Shown: piece after piece, positions 1 to 8,703 of the stretch
Layout of the letters: every line of letters starts with the position of its first letter
Position numbering within the stretch: the first letter of the stretch is position 1
Notes under the pieces: model-generated
Told to the model about the DNA's origin: nothing
Database searches by the model: none
What the model saw: only the letters and a program-made list of their open reading frames with translations
Source of the DNA: Actinomycetes bacterium
GTDB lineage: Bacteria; Actinomycetota; Humimicrobiia; JAHJRV01
Length of the DNA stretch: 30,073 nucleotides
Direction: 5' to 3'
NCBI GenBank assembly: GCA_030640275.1
Contig: DAOWJR010000036.1
Span: forward strand, 1-30,073
Made by a program: the position numbers and the translations under genes

Positions 1-2
1 AT

Positions 3-554
3 TTTTGTGGAATGGAGTACTCACAACTATGCCAGATTAAATATGTAGAAAAAGGATATAGAGAAAATATTGATGAAAAATATTATTGCTATAGTAATGA
101 ATATGTAATTGCTCATGAAACAGCTCACCAGTGGTGGTACTCAGTCGTAGGAAATAATGAGAGTTATGAGCCCTGGCTGGATGAAGCGTTTGCTGAATAT
201 TCTACATACCAATATTTTATTAATAAGTATGGTGAAAATAAGGGGATAGATTTTTTTTCAATGATCCGACCAGGACCTCTTTCCATAGAAGTTCCTTATA
301 AAGTAATGAATAAAACAATAAGAGATTACACAGATTTTAGACAATACTCGCGTGATATTTATGGTGGGGGTGCGGAGCTTCTATTTAAATTAGAGGAACA
401 TCTTGGAAGAGACGTTATGTATAAGATATTGAGAGAATATTTCGAAGAGTATAAGTTTGAAAATGCTGATATTATGGGATTTATTAATGTATGTGAAGCG
501 GTAAGTGGGAAAGACCTCTCAGAATTTTTCTCCCCTTATTTTAATGACTTTTAA
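3..554 (+). CDS. M1-family zinc aminopeptidase, 3' part only
   Basis: This is the C-terminal part of a gluzincin aminopeptidase of family M1, which removes N-terminal residues from peptides. The frame is open to the left edge of the window and reads FCGMEYSQ at the edge. That matches the family's GGMEYP/GAMEN substrate-binding motif, so the ATG at 12 is internal and the true start lies outside. Counting from that Met, the zinc site is HETAH at 35-39 with the third ligand E58 in WLDEAFAEY, the canonical HEXXH-x18-E spacing. Tyr117 in YGGGAELL is the expected transition-state Tyr. The protein ends shortly after DLSEFF, close to where short M1 enzymes end. The last codons (543-554) lie inside a fragment that resembles mutM read on the other strand, so the natural C-terminus may have been replaced. 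Family assignment is secure; substrate is unknown. Confidence 0.93.
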   Translation, partial: FCGMEYSQLCQIKYVEKGYRENIDEKYYCYSNEYVIAHETAHQWWYSVVGNNESYEPWLDEAFAEYSTYQYFINKYGENKGIDFFSMIRPGPLSIEVPYKVMNKTIRDYTDFRQYSRDIYGGGAELLFKLEEHLGRDVMYKILREYFEEYKFENADIMGFINVCEAVSGKDLSEFFSPYFNDF

Positions 555-599
555 ATTTATTACTAAATTATTTCCTCCATCAATTGAAATAATTAGATA
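546..599 (-). pseudogene. 18-codon mutM-like fragment directly after the mutM stop
   Basis: Read on the minus strand, in frame with and immediately after the mutM TAG stop, this stretch encodes YLIISIDGGNNLVINLKV. The interior of mutM (about 1191-1244) encodes YLIITIEGGNNLVVDLKV. By my count 46 of 54 bases match. The four amino-acid differences are all conservative (T/S, E/D, V/I, D/N) and several codon differences are synonymous. This pattern suggests a once-coding paralogue or diverged duplicate, not a recent slippage copy. It has no start and overlaps the last codons of the peptidase gene. Confidence 0.75.
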
Positions 600-1415
600 C
601 TATTTTTGGCAGTTTTCGCAGAAATATGTTCCTCTACCACCAATGAATATTCTTTTTATATTCTTTCTACAGATTGGACAAGGTTTTCCCTCTTTGTCAT
701 AAATTCTAAAATTATTTTGAAATCTTCCTTTGCTACCATCAAGGTAACAAAAACCTTCTCTGGATGATCCTCCAACATTAATACTTTCATTTAGTATTTT
801 ATTTATACTTGAATATAACGATTCTATCTCTAATCTATTAAGTTTTGATATCTCCCTTTTGGGATGCAGTTTTGCTAAAAAAAGTATTTCATCTACATAA
901 TAATTTCCCAACCCAGTTATATAAGAAGGATCTAAAATATTTGTTTTTAACATTCCAATTCTTTTATTTGTTGCTTTATAAAATATTTCTATATTGTATT
1001 CATTTGATAATGGATCAATACCTAAATTTCTAAATATTTGATTATTCTTCAGTTGCATTGTCGGTACAGAACTTACATATCTTAAACTTAGATTTTGCAG
1101 ACAGAGATATCCGCTATCAATCTCTAAAATCATGGGGGTATAACTGTTTATGGAAAGCTTTTCGAAAAAGTATCTCAAAACTCCTTCAACTTTCAAATCT
1201 ACTACTAAATTATTTCCTCCTTCAATTGTAATGATAAGATACTTTCCCTTTCTTGTTATATCTATGATGTGCTTATCGGTAAGCTCATTTTCTATTAATC
1301 CAACGTGTGGATAATATTCACTCTCTTTATAAAACTCTACACTTAGTATTTTCTTTCCTATAAATTCCTTTTGTAGTTTCTTTTTTAATATTTCAGTTTC
1401 CGGTAACCATGGCAT
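600..1415 (-). CDS. mutM: Formamidopyrimidine-DNA glycosylase (Fpg/MutM) family protein, catalytic Glu replaced by Trp
   Basis: The 271-aa protein has the normal Fpg length. The N-terminus reads MPWLPETE where the family has MPELPEVE. The nucleophile Pro2 is kept, but the adjacent Glu3, needed for base excision, is Trp. The TGG codon is unambiguous in the sequence. Other hallmarks are present: Lys of KGKYLII in the expected N-domain position, GLGNYYVDEILFLAKLHP for the helix-two-turns-helix region, GGSSREGF, and a C-terminal zinc finger CPIC...CENC with the conserved Arg in GGRGTYF. In E. coli Fpg, replacing this Glu by Gln abolishes glycosylase but leaves AP-lyase activity, so this protein may act mainly as an AP lyase or on an unusual substrate; that is inference. 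The start ATG-CCA is fixed by the need for Pro2. It is convergent with the peptidase gene upstream in the window. Confidence 0.88.
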   Translation of the reverse strand: MPWLPETEILKKKLQKEFIGKKILSVEFYKESEYYPHVGLIENELTDKHIIDITRKGKYLIITIEGGNNLVVDLKVEGVLRYFFEKLSINSYTPMILEIDSGYLCLQNLSLRYVSSVPTMQLKNNQIFRNLGIDPLSNEYNIEIFYKATNKRIGMLKTNILDPSYITGLGNYYVDEILFLAKLHPKREISKLNRLEIESLYSSINKILNESINVGGSSREGFCYLDGSKGRFQNNFRIYDKEGKPCPICRKNIKRIFIGGRGTYFCENCQK

Positions 1416-1541
1416 AAAATTAATACTCCTAAAATTTTACAAATAAAAAATTTATACTTAATAAAAATTTTATCATATAAAAACAATTTATCCCTCCTAT
1501 TATAAAAATAAAGTTTAAAATAAATAATAAAAATTACTACT

Positions 1542-1594
1542 TGTCATTCCTTCGCTCAGTTCAAAGGCAATCCCTTCATTAGCTCACAATGACA
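1542..1594. repeat. Intergenic palindromic element, possibly a decayed dispersed repeat
   Basis: TGTCATT at 1542-1548 is inverted as AATGACA at 1588-1594. The stretch between has a mixed, higher-GC composition (TTCGCTCAG, AGCTCAC) unlike the flanking AT-rich DNA. The layout resembles short dispersed palindromes that end in TGTCATT and carry GAGCGAAG-like cores in many bacteria. Only one copy is seen here, so the dispersed nature is inferred. It sits upstream of the moxR operon. Confidence 0.4.
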
Positions 1595-1689
1595 TTTAAA
1601 AGTTTTTAAAGAAAGGAGGAAATTAAAAAAGTTAAAATACATTATGTTAAAATTGTTTCAGAGTATATATTTTTTGATTGGAGGATTTT

Positions 1690-2655
1690 ATGGAGTCAAA
1701 AGTTAGAGATGAAGTAAAAAAAACACAGGAAGAGATAATTGGTGTTATAGAAAATATTGAGAAAGTGATAGAGGGAAAAAGAAAAGTAATTGAATACATT
1801 TTAACAGCACTCCTTGCTGAGGGACATCTCCTTATTGAAGATGTACCTGGAGTTGGAAAGACAATGTTGGCTAAGTCTCTTGCAAAATCAATAGATTGTA
1901 AATTTAAAAGAATTCAATTTACACCTGATCTTTTACCTTCAGATATAACTGGTGTTTCTGTATATAGTCAAAAGACTCAAGATTTCAATTTCAGAGAAGG
2001 AGTGGTTTTTGCTAATATCATCTTAGCTGATGAGATAAACAGAGCTTCTCCAAAAACCCAATCTAGTCTTCTTGAGTGTATGGAAGAAAAACAGGTGACT
2101 GTAGATGGTATAACTTATAAATTAAATATACCATTTTTAATTGTAGCAACCCAAAATCCCATTGAATATGAAGGAACATACCCATTACCAGAAGCTCAGT
2201 TAGACAAGTTTATTATGCATATAACTATGGGATATCCCACTCATAGTGATGAATTAGTAATTTTAGAAAAACATGGAACTCATCCTGCAATAGATGATAT
2301 ATCTCCAGTTTGTACAGGTGAGGATGTTAGTCGCTGGATAGAAGTAACTAAAACTATATTTGTAAATGAAAGTATTAAGGATTACTTAGTAAGCATAGTT
2401 GAGCAAACAAGAAAAAATGACAAACTTTATTTAGGTTCAAGTCCAAGAGGTTCTTTGGGACTATTAAAGACATCAAAGGCACTTGCACTAATTAGAGGTC
2501 GAGATTATGTAATACCTCATGATATTAAGGAGATGGTCACATTAGTATTAGCTCATAGGATTATATTAACTCCAGAAGCCAGAATGCATGGTGAAAATGC
2601 TTTCGATATTTTAAATGAAATATTAAAGAAAATACCTACTCCCGAGGTGGAGTAA
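1690..2655 (+). CDS. MoxR-family AAA+ ATPase
   Basis: This is a 321-aa MoxR ATPase, a chaperone-like AAA+ protein usually acting with a DUF58 protein. Walker A is GVGKT within DVPGVGKTMLAKSLAKS, Walker B is IILADEINRASPKTQSSLLE, and sensor 1 is FLIVATQNPIEYEGTYPLPEAQ, all typical of the AAA_3 family. The C-terminal lid contains GSSPRGSLGLLKTSKALA. I place the start at ATG 1690, because GGAGG at 1680-1684 lies at ideal spacing. A TTG at 1678 extends the frame by four codons but overlaps that SD sequence. The stop codon abuts the ATG of the next gene, so the two are translationally coupled. The MoxR / DUF58 / transglutaminase order is a widespread conserved operon of uncertain physiological role. 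Confidence 0.95.
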   Translation: MESKVRDEVKKTQEEIIGVIENIEKVIEGKRKVIEYILTALLAEGHLLIEDVPGVGKTMLAKSLAKSIDCKFKRIQFTPDLLPSDITGVSVYSQKTQDFNFREGVVFANIILADEINRASPKTQSSLLECMEEKQVTVDGITYKLNIPFLIVATQNPIEYEGTYPLPEAQLDKFIMHITMGYPTHSDELVILEKHGTHPAIDDISPVCTGEDVSRWIEVTKTIFVNESIKDYLVSIVEQTRKNDKLYLGSSPRGSLGLLKTSKALALIRGRDYVIPHDIKEMVTLVLAHRIILTPEARMHGENAFDILNEILKKIPTPEVE

Positions 2656-3900
2656 ATGATTAAATTTAGAGGTTGGTTAATACTTTTATTATCAATTTTA
2701 AGCTATATAGGAGCCCGAGCTTTTGGTTCATACGAATTTCTTCTTCTTTCTATCACTTTTTTTATAACTCTTTTATATTCTCTATTTTCTACTATCCAGG
2801 TTAGAGATAAACTCTCTATTAAAAGGCAAGTTGAAGATAAAAGAGTTTATGTTGATAATATTTTAAATGTAAACTTACATGCTGAGAATAAAGGTACTAT
2901 ATTTACTTCAATACCTATTATAAAGGACCAATTACCCTCCTATTTTGGTAATTCTAACAATTTTATTATTCCTACAGATTTTTCTAAAAAAGATTTCAAT
3001 ATTAAATATAAATTAAATATGGATAAAAGAGGACTCTATAAAATAGGTCCAATTTCTATAAGAGGTCAAGATTCTTTTAATCTTACTGGTAGCAATATTT
3101 TGTTTGATGATTATCAGGAAATACTTGTATATCCAAAAATTTACAATATCTCACGATTTTCACCAGGAGGGGTAGGGTTTATTGGATATGAAGCTTTATC
3201 CAGTGATTTTATTTCACCTATTGGTGATGATTTCTATTCCCTCAGAGAATATGTTAGCGGAGATGACTTAAGAAAAATTCATTGGAAATCAACAGCAAAG
3301 ACTTCAACTCTAATGATTAGAAAAGTAGACGATGCAACAATTAGTAGAGTTGCTGTTATTGTAGATGGATTTAGAGGCTCTCATCTTGGAAGTGGTAAAG
3401 AATCTACTTTTGAATATCTTATCAGTGCTGCAGCTACAATTGTTAATTATTTTGCAAAAAACAATTACCGTGTCAGAATTGTTGTAAGTGGTGATAGATT
3501 ATATGTTATTCCTTTTGATGATGCTTCCAGAAACTATCATAGAATAATGGAAGTATTTGCCAAATGCGAACCTACGGGAAATATATCTCCAGATATAATT
3601 ATTAGCAAAGAATTAGATACTCTTCCTACAGGTTCAAACATTGTTTTTTTAACTACTTCATTTAATACAGATTGGCTTGATAAACTTAAGAGAATAAAAA
3701 GAAGAGGTCAGATGAGAATCGCCTTGGTATTGGTAGAAGGAGAGACATTCCTACCTATGTCTGAGATCTTATATAAGCAAAAAATGGCAATGCTTTCTGA
3801 ATTCTTAGCCAAAATTTACGGCTCTGGTATTTCAGTTTGTTTACTTAGAAAGGGTCGTGATATAAAAAGCTCGCTGGAGGGTATAAAAAGTGATAAATAA
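2656..3900 (+). CDS. DUF58 domain protein (MoxR partner)
   Basis: The 414-aa protein opens with two hydrophobic segments within about the first 45 residues (WLILLLSILSYIG and FLLLSITFFITLLYSLF), so it is probably membrane anchored. A beta-rich region follows. The DUF58 hallmark is DFYSLREYVSGDDLRKIHWK around residues 194-213, followed by STAKTSTLMIRK. The C-terminal half looks like a von Willebrand A-type fold: AVIVDGFRG, then IVFLTTSF, although the classical MIDAS DxSxS is not evident. It starts on the base after the moxR stop, with GAGGTGGA as a coupled ribosome site. Its role with MoxR in assembly or regulation of an envelope complex is inferred from the conserved neighbourhood. Confidence 0.92.
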   Translation: MIKFRGWLILLLSILSYIGARAFGSYEFLLLSITFFITLLYSLFSTIQVRDKLSIKRQVEDKRVYVDNILNVNLHAENKGTIFTSIPIIKDQLPSYFGNSNNFIIPTDFSKKDFNIKYKLNMDKRGLYKIGPISIRGQDSFNLTGSNILFDDYQEILVYPKIYNISRFSPGGVGFIGYEALSSDFISPIGDDFYSLREYVSGDDLRKIHWKSTAKTSTLMIRKVDDATISRVAVIVDGFRGSHLGSGKESTFEYLISAAATIVNYFAKNNYRVRIVVSGDRLYVIPFDDASRNYHRIMEVFAKCEPTGNISPDIIISKELDTLPTGSNIVFLTTSFNTDWLDKLKRIKRRGQMRIALVLVEGETFLPMSEILYKQKMAMLSEFLAKIYGSGISVCLLRKGRDIKSSLEGIKSDK

Positions 3901-3946
3901 GTTTCATATATTGATATTGTAAATTTATACACTGGAGAGAATTGAG

Positions 3947-6490
3947 GTGAAAAAATATTTAAAACAGTTTGCAGATAAAAATTTCATATTTCTTGTCTTT
4001 GTACACACGGCTTTGGGAATTGCATCAATTCTTTCTTTAAGAAGGATTGTTACCTGGTACCAGTTTATAATAGTCTGTTTGTATCTATTTTTAATTGCAA
4101 CTTTACTGGTAATCCTACTTTCAAAAACAAGGATACACGGATTTTTTGCACTAATAATATCTGCTGTAGTGGGAATATTTCTTATTTATTACTTAATTTA
4201 TTCTCCAATACATCATCGATTTATAAACAGTTATGGCTTCTGGTTTAACCTTCTACAAAAAATTGGAAGAGATTTAGATTATGCTTTTAAGTTTTTCTCG
4301 GGTCATCGAGCTCCTATTAGATATGTTCCAGGAGTAGGACTTTTCTTCTTACCTATTGTCTGGATTATTTCCATTTTAGCTTCATGGAGTACTTTTAGAT
4401 GGAAAAAGCCATTACTGACTATACTTATCTTATTACCATTTTTCTTAATTATGAGCATTCTGGGTACAAACTGGATGAAGTATCAAATATCCTTGCTTTT
4501 CATACTTTCTTCCATTCTTTTACTGGAACTTGAGGGTATAAGTATTTTAAGAAGAAGTGTTGAAAAAGTAGCTTCAAATTTATCTGCTTTAACAAGTCAT
4601 CATCAAATCGGATTAATATTCTCTATTGGAATTGTCATTCTGTCCATTTTATTAACTAGTTTGTTTTCCTGGCATGTAAAAAAACCAGAATTTGAGTGGT
4701 GGAAATATGACATTTTTAAAAGATATGTAATTTCTCGAAGAAAGGTATCTTATTTTTATCCTAACATGGATTTTCCATCAGAAATTACACTTTCTGAACC
4801 AGAAATAGTCTTTATGGTAAGGAGTCCTGAACCAGGTTACTGGAGAGCAACTTTACTTAATACCACTGATGGTTCTTTCTGGTATAAAAGCGATTATCAT
4901 GCATCAATGGGAGTAGGTAGGGAGATCTTTATGGGACCACATTTTGATTTAAGCTTTATAAATAAAACATATGCTGGTGAGAAAGGGGGGATGCAGATAC
5001 TTTTTGGGCTTGAACCTGAGGAAGCTTTAACTTTATATGAAAGTTTTTTGAATGAAGTTACTGTAGATGATAATATTTTAAAAGAAAAAATTGAAACCTT
5101 CTTAAAATCTTCTCAATTATATGAAAATGCTATTAACACATTATTAAAAGGTGGAGATATTTCAGATTTAGAAGAACTAAATATCCCTAATATAAAATTT
5201 ATCAAACAAAGTTATGTAGTAAAAAAGCTTATCTCCCCTTATGTCTTTAGTATAAACATGCCAGTAAAATTAAATTCTAAATATCCAAAGAATTTTTCTG
5301 TATCTGAAACCGGAAATATTATGACACAAGACTTGCTTAAAAAGGGAGATGAATATGACATTATATCTGTTGTTTCAACAGCTACACCTGAAATGTTAAG
5401 AGATGCAGTAGATATTTATTTAGATAATTTTGACTTAAATAAGTATACAAAAATATTCCAATTTGAAAGCAGACCCTTAGACCCCAGAATTGAGGAACTT
5501 GCAAAAGAGATAACAAGAGGTATAGATAATAACTATGACAAAGTTGTAGCTATACGAGACTATCTAAAAGGGAATTATTATTATTCACTTGATATAGAAG
5601 ATGTTCCAGCTGGTTATGATATTTCAAATTTCCTATTTGATTCAAAAAGGGGTTATTGCCAGTACTATGCAGCTTCCATGGCGCTAATGTGTAGACTTTT
5701 GGATATTCCTTCAAGAGTAGCAGTGGGTTATACAACAGGAACTTTTGATCCAAAAAAAAGTTTTTATTATGTGAGTAGGAATAATATACACATGTGGGTT
5801 GAGGTCTATTTTCCCAATTATGGATGGATAAATTTTGAGCCTACTTCACCCTTTAAAGCACCTGAATATGCTGAAAAGATAAAGAAGGAACCTGTAGGAG
5901 GAGAGGCAGCAGAAAGAAGATTAAAGAGTCTAAAAGAGTTGCTGATGGAAGATGTAGAGTTAGGAGAAGGTGAGGGAATAGGAACGATAAAAAAACCAAT
6001 CAAACTATCTAAAATTATTTTTGGAATTCTTACTATTATAGGTGCTATCTTTTTAGGCTTTTGCTCTATTATTTTTTCAAAAGATATTCGTTATTATATG
6101 GATATTTATAAAAATTATAATAATCCAAACAAATATATTCGGGCTAGTTATAGAAGAATAATTAATAAGCTTTCTGATTTTGGTATTCAAAAAAAATTTT
6201 GGGAAGATAGCTGTGAATATGCAATTCGAGTTAAAGATAAGGTAGAGTTAAATATATATGAAATTACTGACCTTTATCTTTTGTCTGCTTATAGTGGTAA
6301 AAAACTTGATAAATATTATATGGAACAATTAAAAATAATGATTAAAGATTTTTCAGAAAGTATTAAGAAAAAATTTGTACCGATAGAAAAATTCAAAGCA
6401 CTGATAAGCTTAAATTCTTTGCCAACACTTAAAAAAATGTTATCTAGTTTTTATAAATTCATTAAATCATTTATAAACTTTCGCAAATAA
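3947..6490 (+). CDS. Transmembrane transglutaminase-like protein with C-terminal DUF4129-like region
   Basis: This 847-aa protein starts at GTG 3947, with GGAGA at 3934-3938 as SD. The first 230 residues hold about six hydrophobic helices. A large extracytoplasmic region follows, containing a transglutaminase core: C571 in GYCQYYAASMALMCR, H615 in NNIHMWVEVYFP and acidic residue E631 in NFEPT, the expected Cys-His-Asp/Glu triad. A further membrane helix around residues 685-705 (IIFGILTIIGAIFLGFCSIIF) precedes a cytoplasmic tail resembling DUF4129, with RASYRRIINKLSDFG. The architecture matches TgpA/YebA-type proteins. It closes the MoxR-DUF58 operon. Most such proteins have no proven substrate; a protease or crosslinking role on envelope proteins is inference. 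Confidence 0.92.
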   Translation: MKKYLKQFADKNFIFLVFVHTALGIASILSLRRIVTWYQFIIVCLYLFLIATLLVILLSKTRIHGFFALIISAVVGIFLIYYLIYSPIHHRFINSYGFWFNLLQKIGRDLDYAFKFFSGHRAPIRYVPGVGLFFLPIVWIISILASWSTFRWKKPLLTILILLPFFLIMSILGTNWMKYQISLLFILSSILLLELEGISILRRSVEKVASNLSALTSHHQIGLIFSIGIVILSILLTSLFSWHVKKPEFEWWKYDIFKRYVISRRKVSYFYPNMDFPSEITLSEPEIVFMVRSPEPGYWRATLLNTTDGSFWYKSDYHASMGVGREIFMGPHFDLSFINKTYAGEKGGMQILFGLEPEEALTLYESFLNEVTVDDNILKEKIETFLKSSQLYENAINTLLKGGDISDLEELNIPNIKFIKQSYVVKKLISPYVFSINMPVKLNSKYPKNFSVSETGNIMTQDLLKKGDEYDIISVVSTATPEMLRDAVDIYLDNFDLNKYTKIFQFESRPLDPRIEELAKEITRGIDNNYDKVVAIRDYLKGNYYYSLDIEDVPAGYDISNFLFDSKRGYCQYYAASMALMCRLLDIPSRVAVGYTTGTFDPKKSFYYVSRNNIHMWVEVYFPNYGWINFEPTSPFKAPEYAEKIKKEPVGGEAAERRLKSLKELLMEDVELGEGEGIGTIKKPIKLSKIIFGILTIIGAIFLGFCSIIFSKDIRYYMDIYKNYNNPNKYIRASYRRIINKLSDFGIQKKFWEDSCEYAIRVKDKVELNIYEITDLYLLSAYSGKKLDKYYMEQLKIMIKDFSESIKKKFVPIEKFKALISLNSLPTLKKMLSSFYKFIKSFINFRK

Positions 6491-6511
6491 AATTTAACTA
6501 ATAAGGCAATT

Positions 6512-7951
6512 ATGAAAAATATTTTCTTTGGTGTTGGAGATATAGAAGATTCTAAAAAATCTATTTATGTAAAGGCTGTTGTTCTTATTGAAGATTCGAC
6601 AATAGCAGATTTAGATTTTGATTATAATTGCTCCCCTTCCTTTTCTCTAATTTTATCTAAAGTATGTGAAAAAATTAAAGATTTAGCCCAGAAATCAAAT
6701 CTATTAGATGCTATAAAAATTTCTAAAAAACTCATAATAAAAGAGTTAATAAAGAAATTGGGGAGAAAAAAAGTTGAAGAAAGAAGTATTATAAATCTAC
6801 CAATTGAAGCTTTTCATAGAGCAGTTGGAGATTACATTTCAAGAAATGAAATAAAAACTATATTTCCTAAAAATGATAAAAAAGTATTAGTTGCTATGAG
6901 TGGTGGAGTCGATAGCTCTGTATCAGCACTACTTCTTTCAAGACAGGGATATGAAGTTATTGGTTCAACAATGCGACTCTGGGATCTACCCTTTGATGAA
7001 AATGATGAATATTATTCTAAATCCTGTTGTTCTCTCTTAGGATTATGGGACGCAAGGGATGTTTGTAGAAAGCTAAAATTGCCGCATTTCACATTAGATT
7101 TCCGAAATATTTTTAAACAAAATGTTGTTGATTATTTTATTAATAATTATTTATTAGGTAAAACTCCAAATCCCTGTATCGTGTGTAATAAATATATAAA
7201 ATTTAGAGCTCTAATAAACATAGCAAAAAAATTGGAGGCTTCAATAATTGCCACTGGCCATTACGTGTCAATTGAGAAAGATTCAAGCTCTAATAAATTC
7301 ATAATTAAAAGAGCTAAAGATAAAAATAAAGATCAATCTTATGTTTTTTGGACAATAACCCAGGAGCAATTATCAAAAATAATATGTCCCTTAGGAGATT
7401 ATAATAAAAGTGAAATAAGAGAAATAGCAGAAAACAATAATTTAGGAGTAGCAAAAAAAACTGAAAGCCAGGATATTTGCTTTATTCCTGATGTTAATTA
7501 CGGAGATTTTATTGAAGAAAATCTAAATATTAAAATTGAACCTGGTCCAATTGTTGATTTAAATAACAATATATTGGGGCAACACAGAGGATTTCCTTTT
7601 TACACAATCGGTCAGAGAAAGGGATTGGGAATATCTTATAAGAAACCGCTTTATGTAAAAAAGATAATTCCAGATACCAATACATTAATTGTTACAAATT
7701 CAAAACAGTTGATGGGAAAAGAGCTAACAACATCTAATGTAAACTTTATTTACTTAGAGAAATTGGAATTCGAAATGAAAGTAAGGGCTAAAATCAGATA
7801 CCGAGATAAATTAGAACCTGCTTTAGTAGTACCCATCAGTAAAGATAGAGTAAAAGTAATTTTTGATAAACCAAAATGGGCCATAACACCTGGCCAATCA
7901 GTAGTATTTTATGAAGATGACATCTTAATAGGTGGTGGAATAATCGACTAA
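6512..7951 (+). CDS. mnmA: tRNA 2-thiouridylase MnmA with an N-terminal NifU/IscU-like extension
   Basis: MnmA thiolates U34 of Lys, Glu and Gln tRNAs using sulfur relayed from a cysteine desulfurase. From about residue 124 this is a standard MnmA: PP-loop SGGVDSS at 130-136, TMRLWDLP, the catalytic Cys region TPNPCIVCNKYIKF, ATGHY, DQSYVFW, and the second Cys in ESQDICFIPD. The C-terminal barrel has GQRKGLGIS and PGQSVVFY. Both thiolation cysteines are kept, so it is probably active. The protein is 479 aa rather than about 360. The extra 120 residues align by eye with an IscU/NifU N-terminal scaffold: an edge strand YVKAVVLIEDSTIADLDF, then YNCSPSFSLILSKV for the GCGxxxASSS region, and EAFHRAVGDY at the end. 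Only one of the three scaffold cysteines remains. It starts 21 bp after the transglutaminase gene. Confidence 0.93.
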   Translation: MKNIFFGVGDIEDSKKSIYVKAVVLIEDSTIADLDFDYNCSPSFSLILSKVCEKIKDLAQKSNLLDAIKISKKLIIKELIKKLGRKKVEERSIINLPIEAFHRAVGDYISRNEIKTIFPKNDKKVLVAMSGGVDSSVSALLLSRQGYEVIGSTMRLWDLPFDENDEYYSKSCCSLLGLWDARDVCRKLKLPHFTLDFRNIFKQNVVDYFINNYLLGKTPNPCIVCNKYIKFRALINIAKKLEASIIATGHYVSIEKDSSSNKFIIKRAKDKNKDQSYVFWTITQEQLSKIICPLGDYNKSEIREIAENNNLGVAKKTESQDICFIPDVNYGDFIEENLNIKIEPGPIVDLNNNILGQHRGFPFYTIGQRKGLGISYKKPLYVKKIIPDTNTLIVTNSKQLMGKELTTSNVNFIYLEKLEFEMKVRAKIRYRDKLEPALVVPISKDRVKVIFDKPKWAITPGQSVVFYEDDILIGGGIID

Positions 7952-7952
7952 T

Positions 7953-8672
7953 TTATTTATTTTTTCTAATCTTTTTGAGGTTTTCTTTTATTCTTTGCCA
8001 GTATTTCATTCTCTTTTTGATTTCTCCTTCAAATCTCCTATCACTTGGAAAATAGTATTTTCTACCCTTTAATTTTTTTGGCATATATTCCTGATCAACA
8101 ATTGCTTCTGGTGCTATGTGGGGATACTTATAGCTTTTACCATAACCTAGCTCTTTCATTAGTCTTGTTGGTGCATTTCTTATAGAAAGTGGTACTGGTA
8201 ATGTCATACTATTTTTAACATCATCTTTGACTATACTATAAGCTTTATATAATGAGTTACTCTTAGGGGCGGTTGCCAGGTATGTTACTGCTTGAGCTAA
8301 AGCCAAATCTGCTTCTGGCATTCCAACAAATTCTACAGCTTGCTTTGCTGCTATTGCTACCTGAAGTGCTTGAGGATCGGCATTTCCTACATCTTCTGAT
8401 GCAAATCTAACCAGCCTTCTTGCTATATATAATGGATCCTCACCACCTTCTAACATCCTTGCAAGCCAATACAAAGATGCGTCTGGATCGCTACCTCTTA
8501 AACTTTTATGAAGTGCAGATATCAGATTATAATGTTCTTCACCAGCCTTATCATACCTTAGTGGTTTATGCTGCATTACATCCATTAATTTTTTCATATT
8601 AATATTTATTATTTTCTCTTCACCTACAGGTTTTGTTGTTTGAACAGATGTTTCAATAGCATTTAATAATCC
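7953..8672 (-). pseudogene. rarA: rarA 3' fragment (RarA C-terminal domain)
   Basis: This is the C-terminal 239 codons of RarA/MgsA, an AAA+ protein acting at stalled replication forks. The fragment opens GLLNAIE, the end of the family motif GDARRALNALE. It continues with RYDKAGEEHYNLISALHKS, RGSDPDASLYWLARMLE, EDPLYIARRLVRFASEDVG and NADPQALQVA, all diagnostic of the MgsA C-terminal domain. An internal ATG at 8597 could give a shorter product, but its upstream codons are clearly RarA homologous. The preceding GDAR codons lie at 10212-10223, on the far side of the IscB element. The reading frame of this part is undamaged. Its stop lies 2 bp from the mnmA stop, convergently. Confidence 0.9.
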
Positions 8673-8684
8673 TCGCTAAGAAGT

Positions 8685-8703
8685 CCCCTTACGAAAGGTG
8701 GGG
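8685..8703 (-). repeat. Right-end hairpin of the IscB element
   Basis: On the plus strand CCTT at 8687-8690 pairs with AAGG at 8695-8698 over a four-base loop, and the stem extends through flanking C and G runs with one bulged T. The iscB stop codon lies inside the hairpin. Subterminal hairpins like this are the recognition sites of IS200/IS605 TnpA transposases. Confidence 0.6.

Noticed and set aside
566..594. Hairpin AATTATTTC/GAAATAATT as a bidirectional terminator
   Set aside because: The stem is entirely weak pairs apart from one G-C, with no T tract on either side, and it falls inside the mutM-like copy, whose sequence explains it.
1678..1689. TTG start for the MoxR gene
   Set aside because: It overlaps the GGAGG ribosome site that serves ATG 1690.
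1644..1706. A 20-codon leader-peptide ORF before moxR
   Set aside because: It overlaps the moxR start, has poor SD spacing and shows no attenuation structure.
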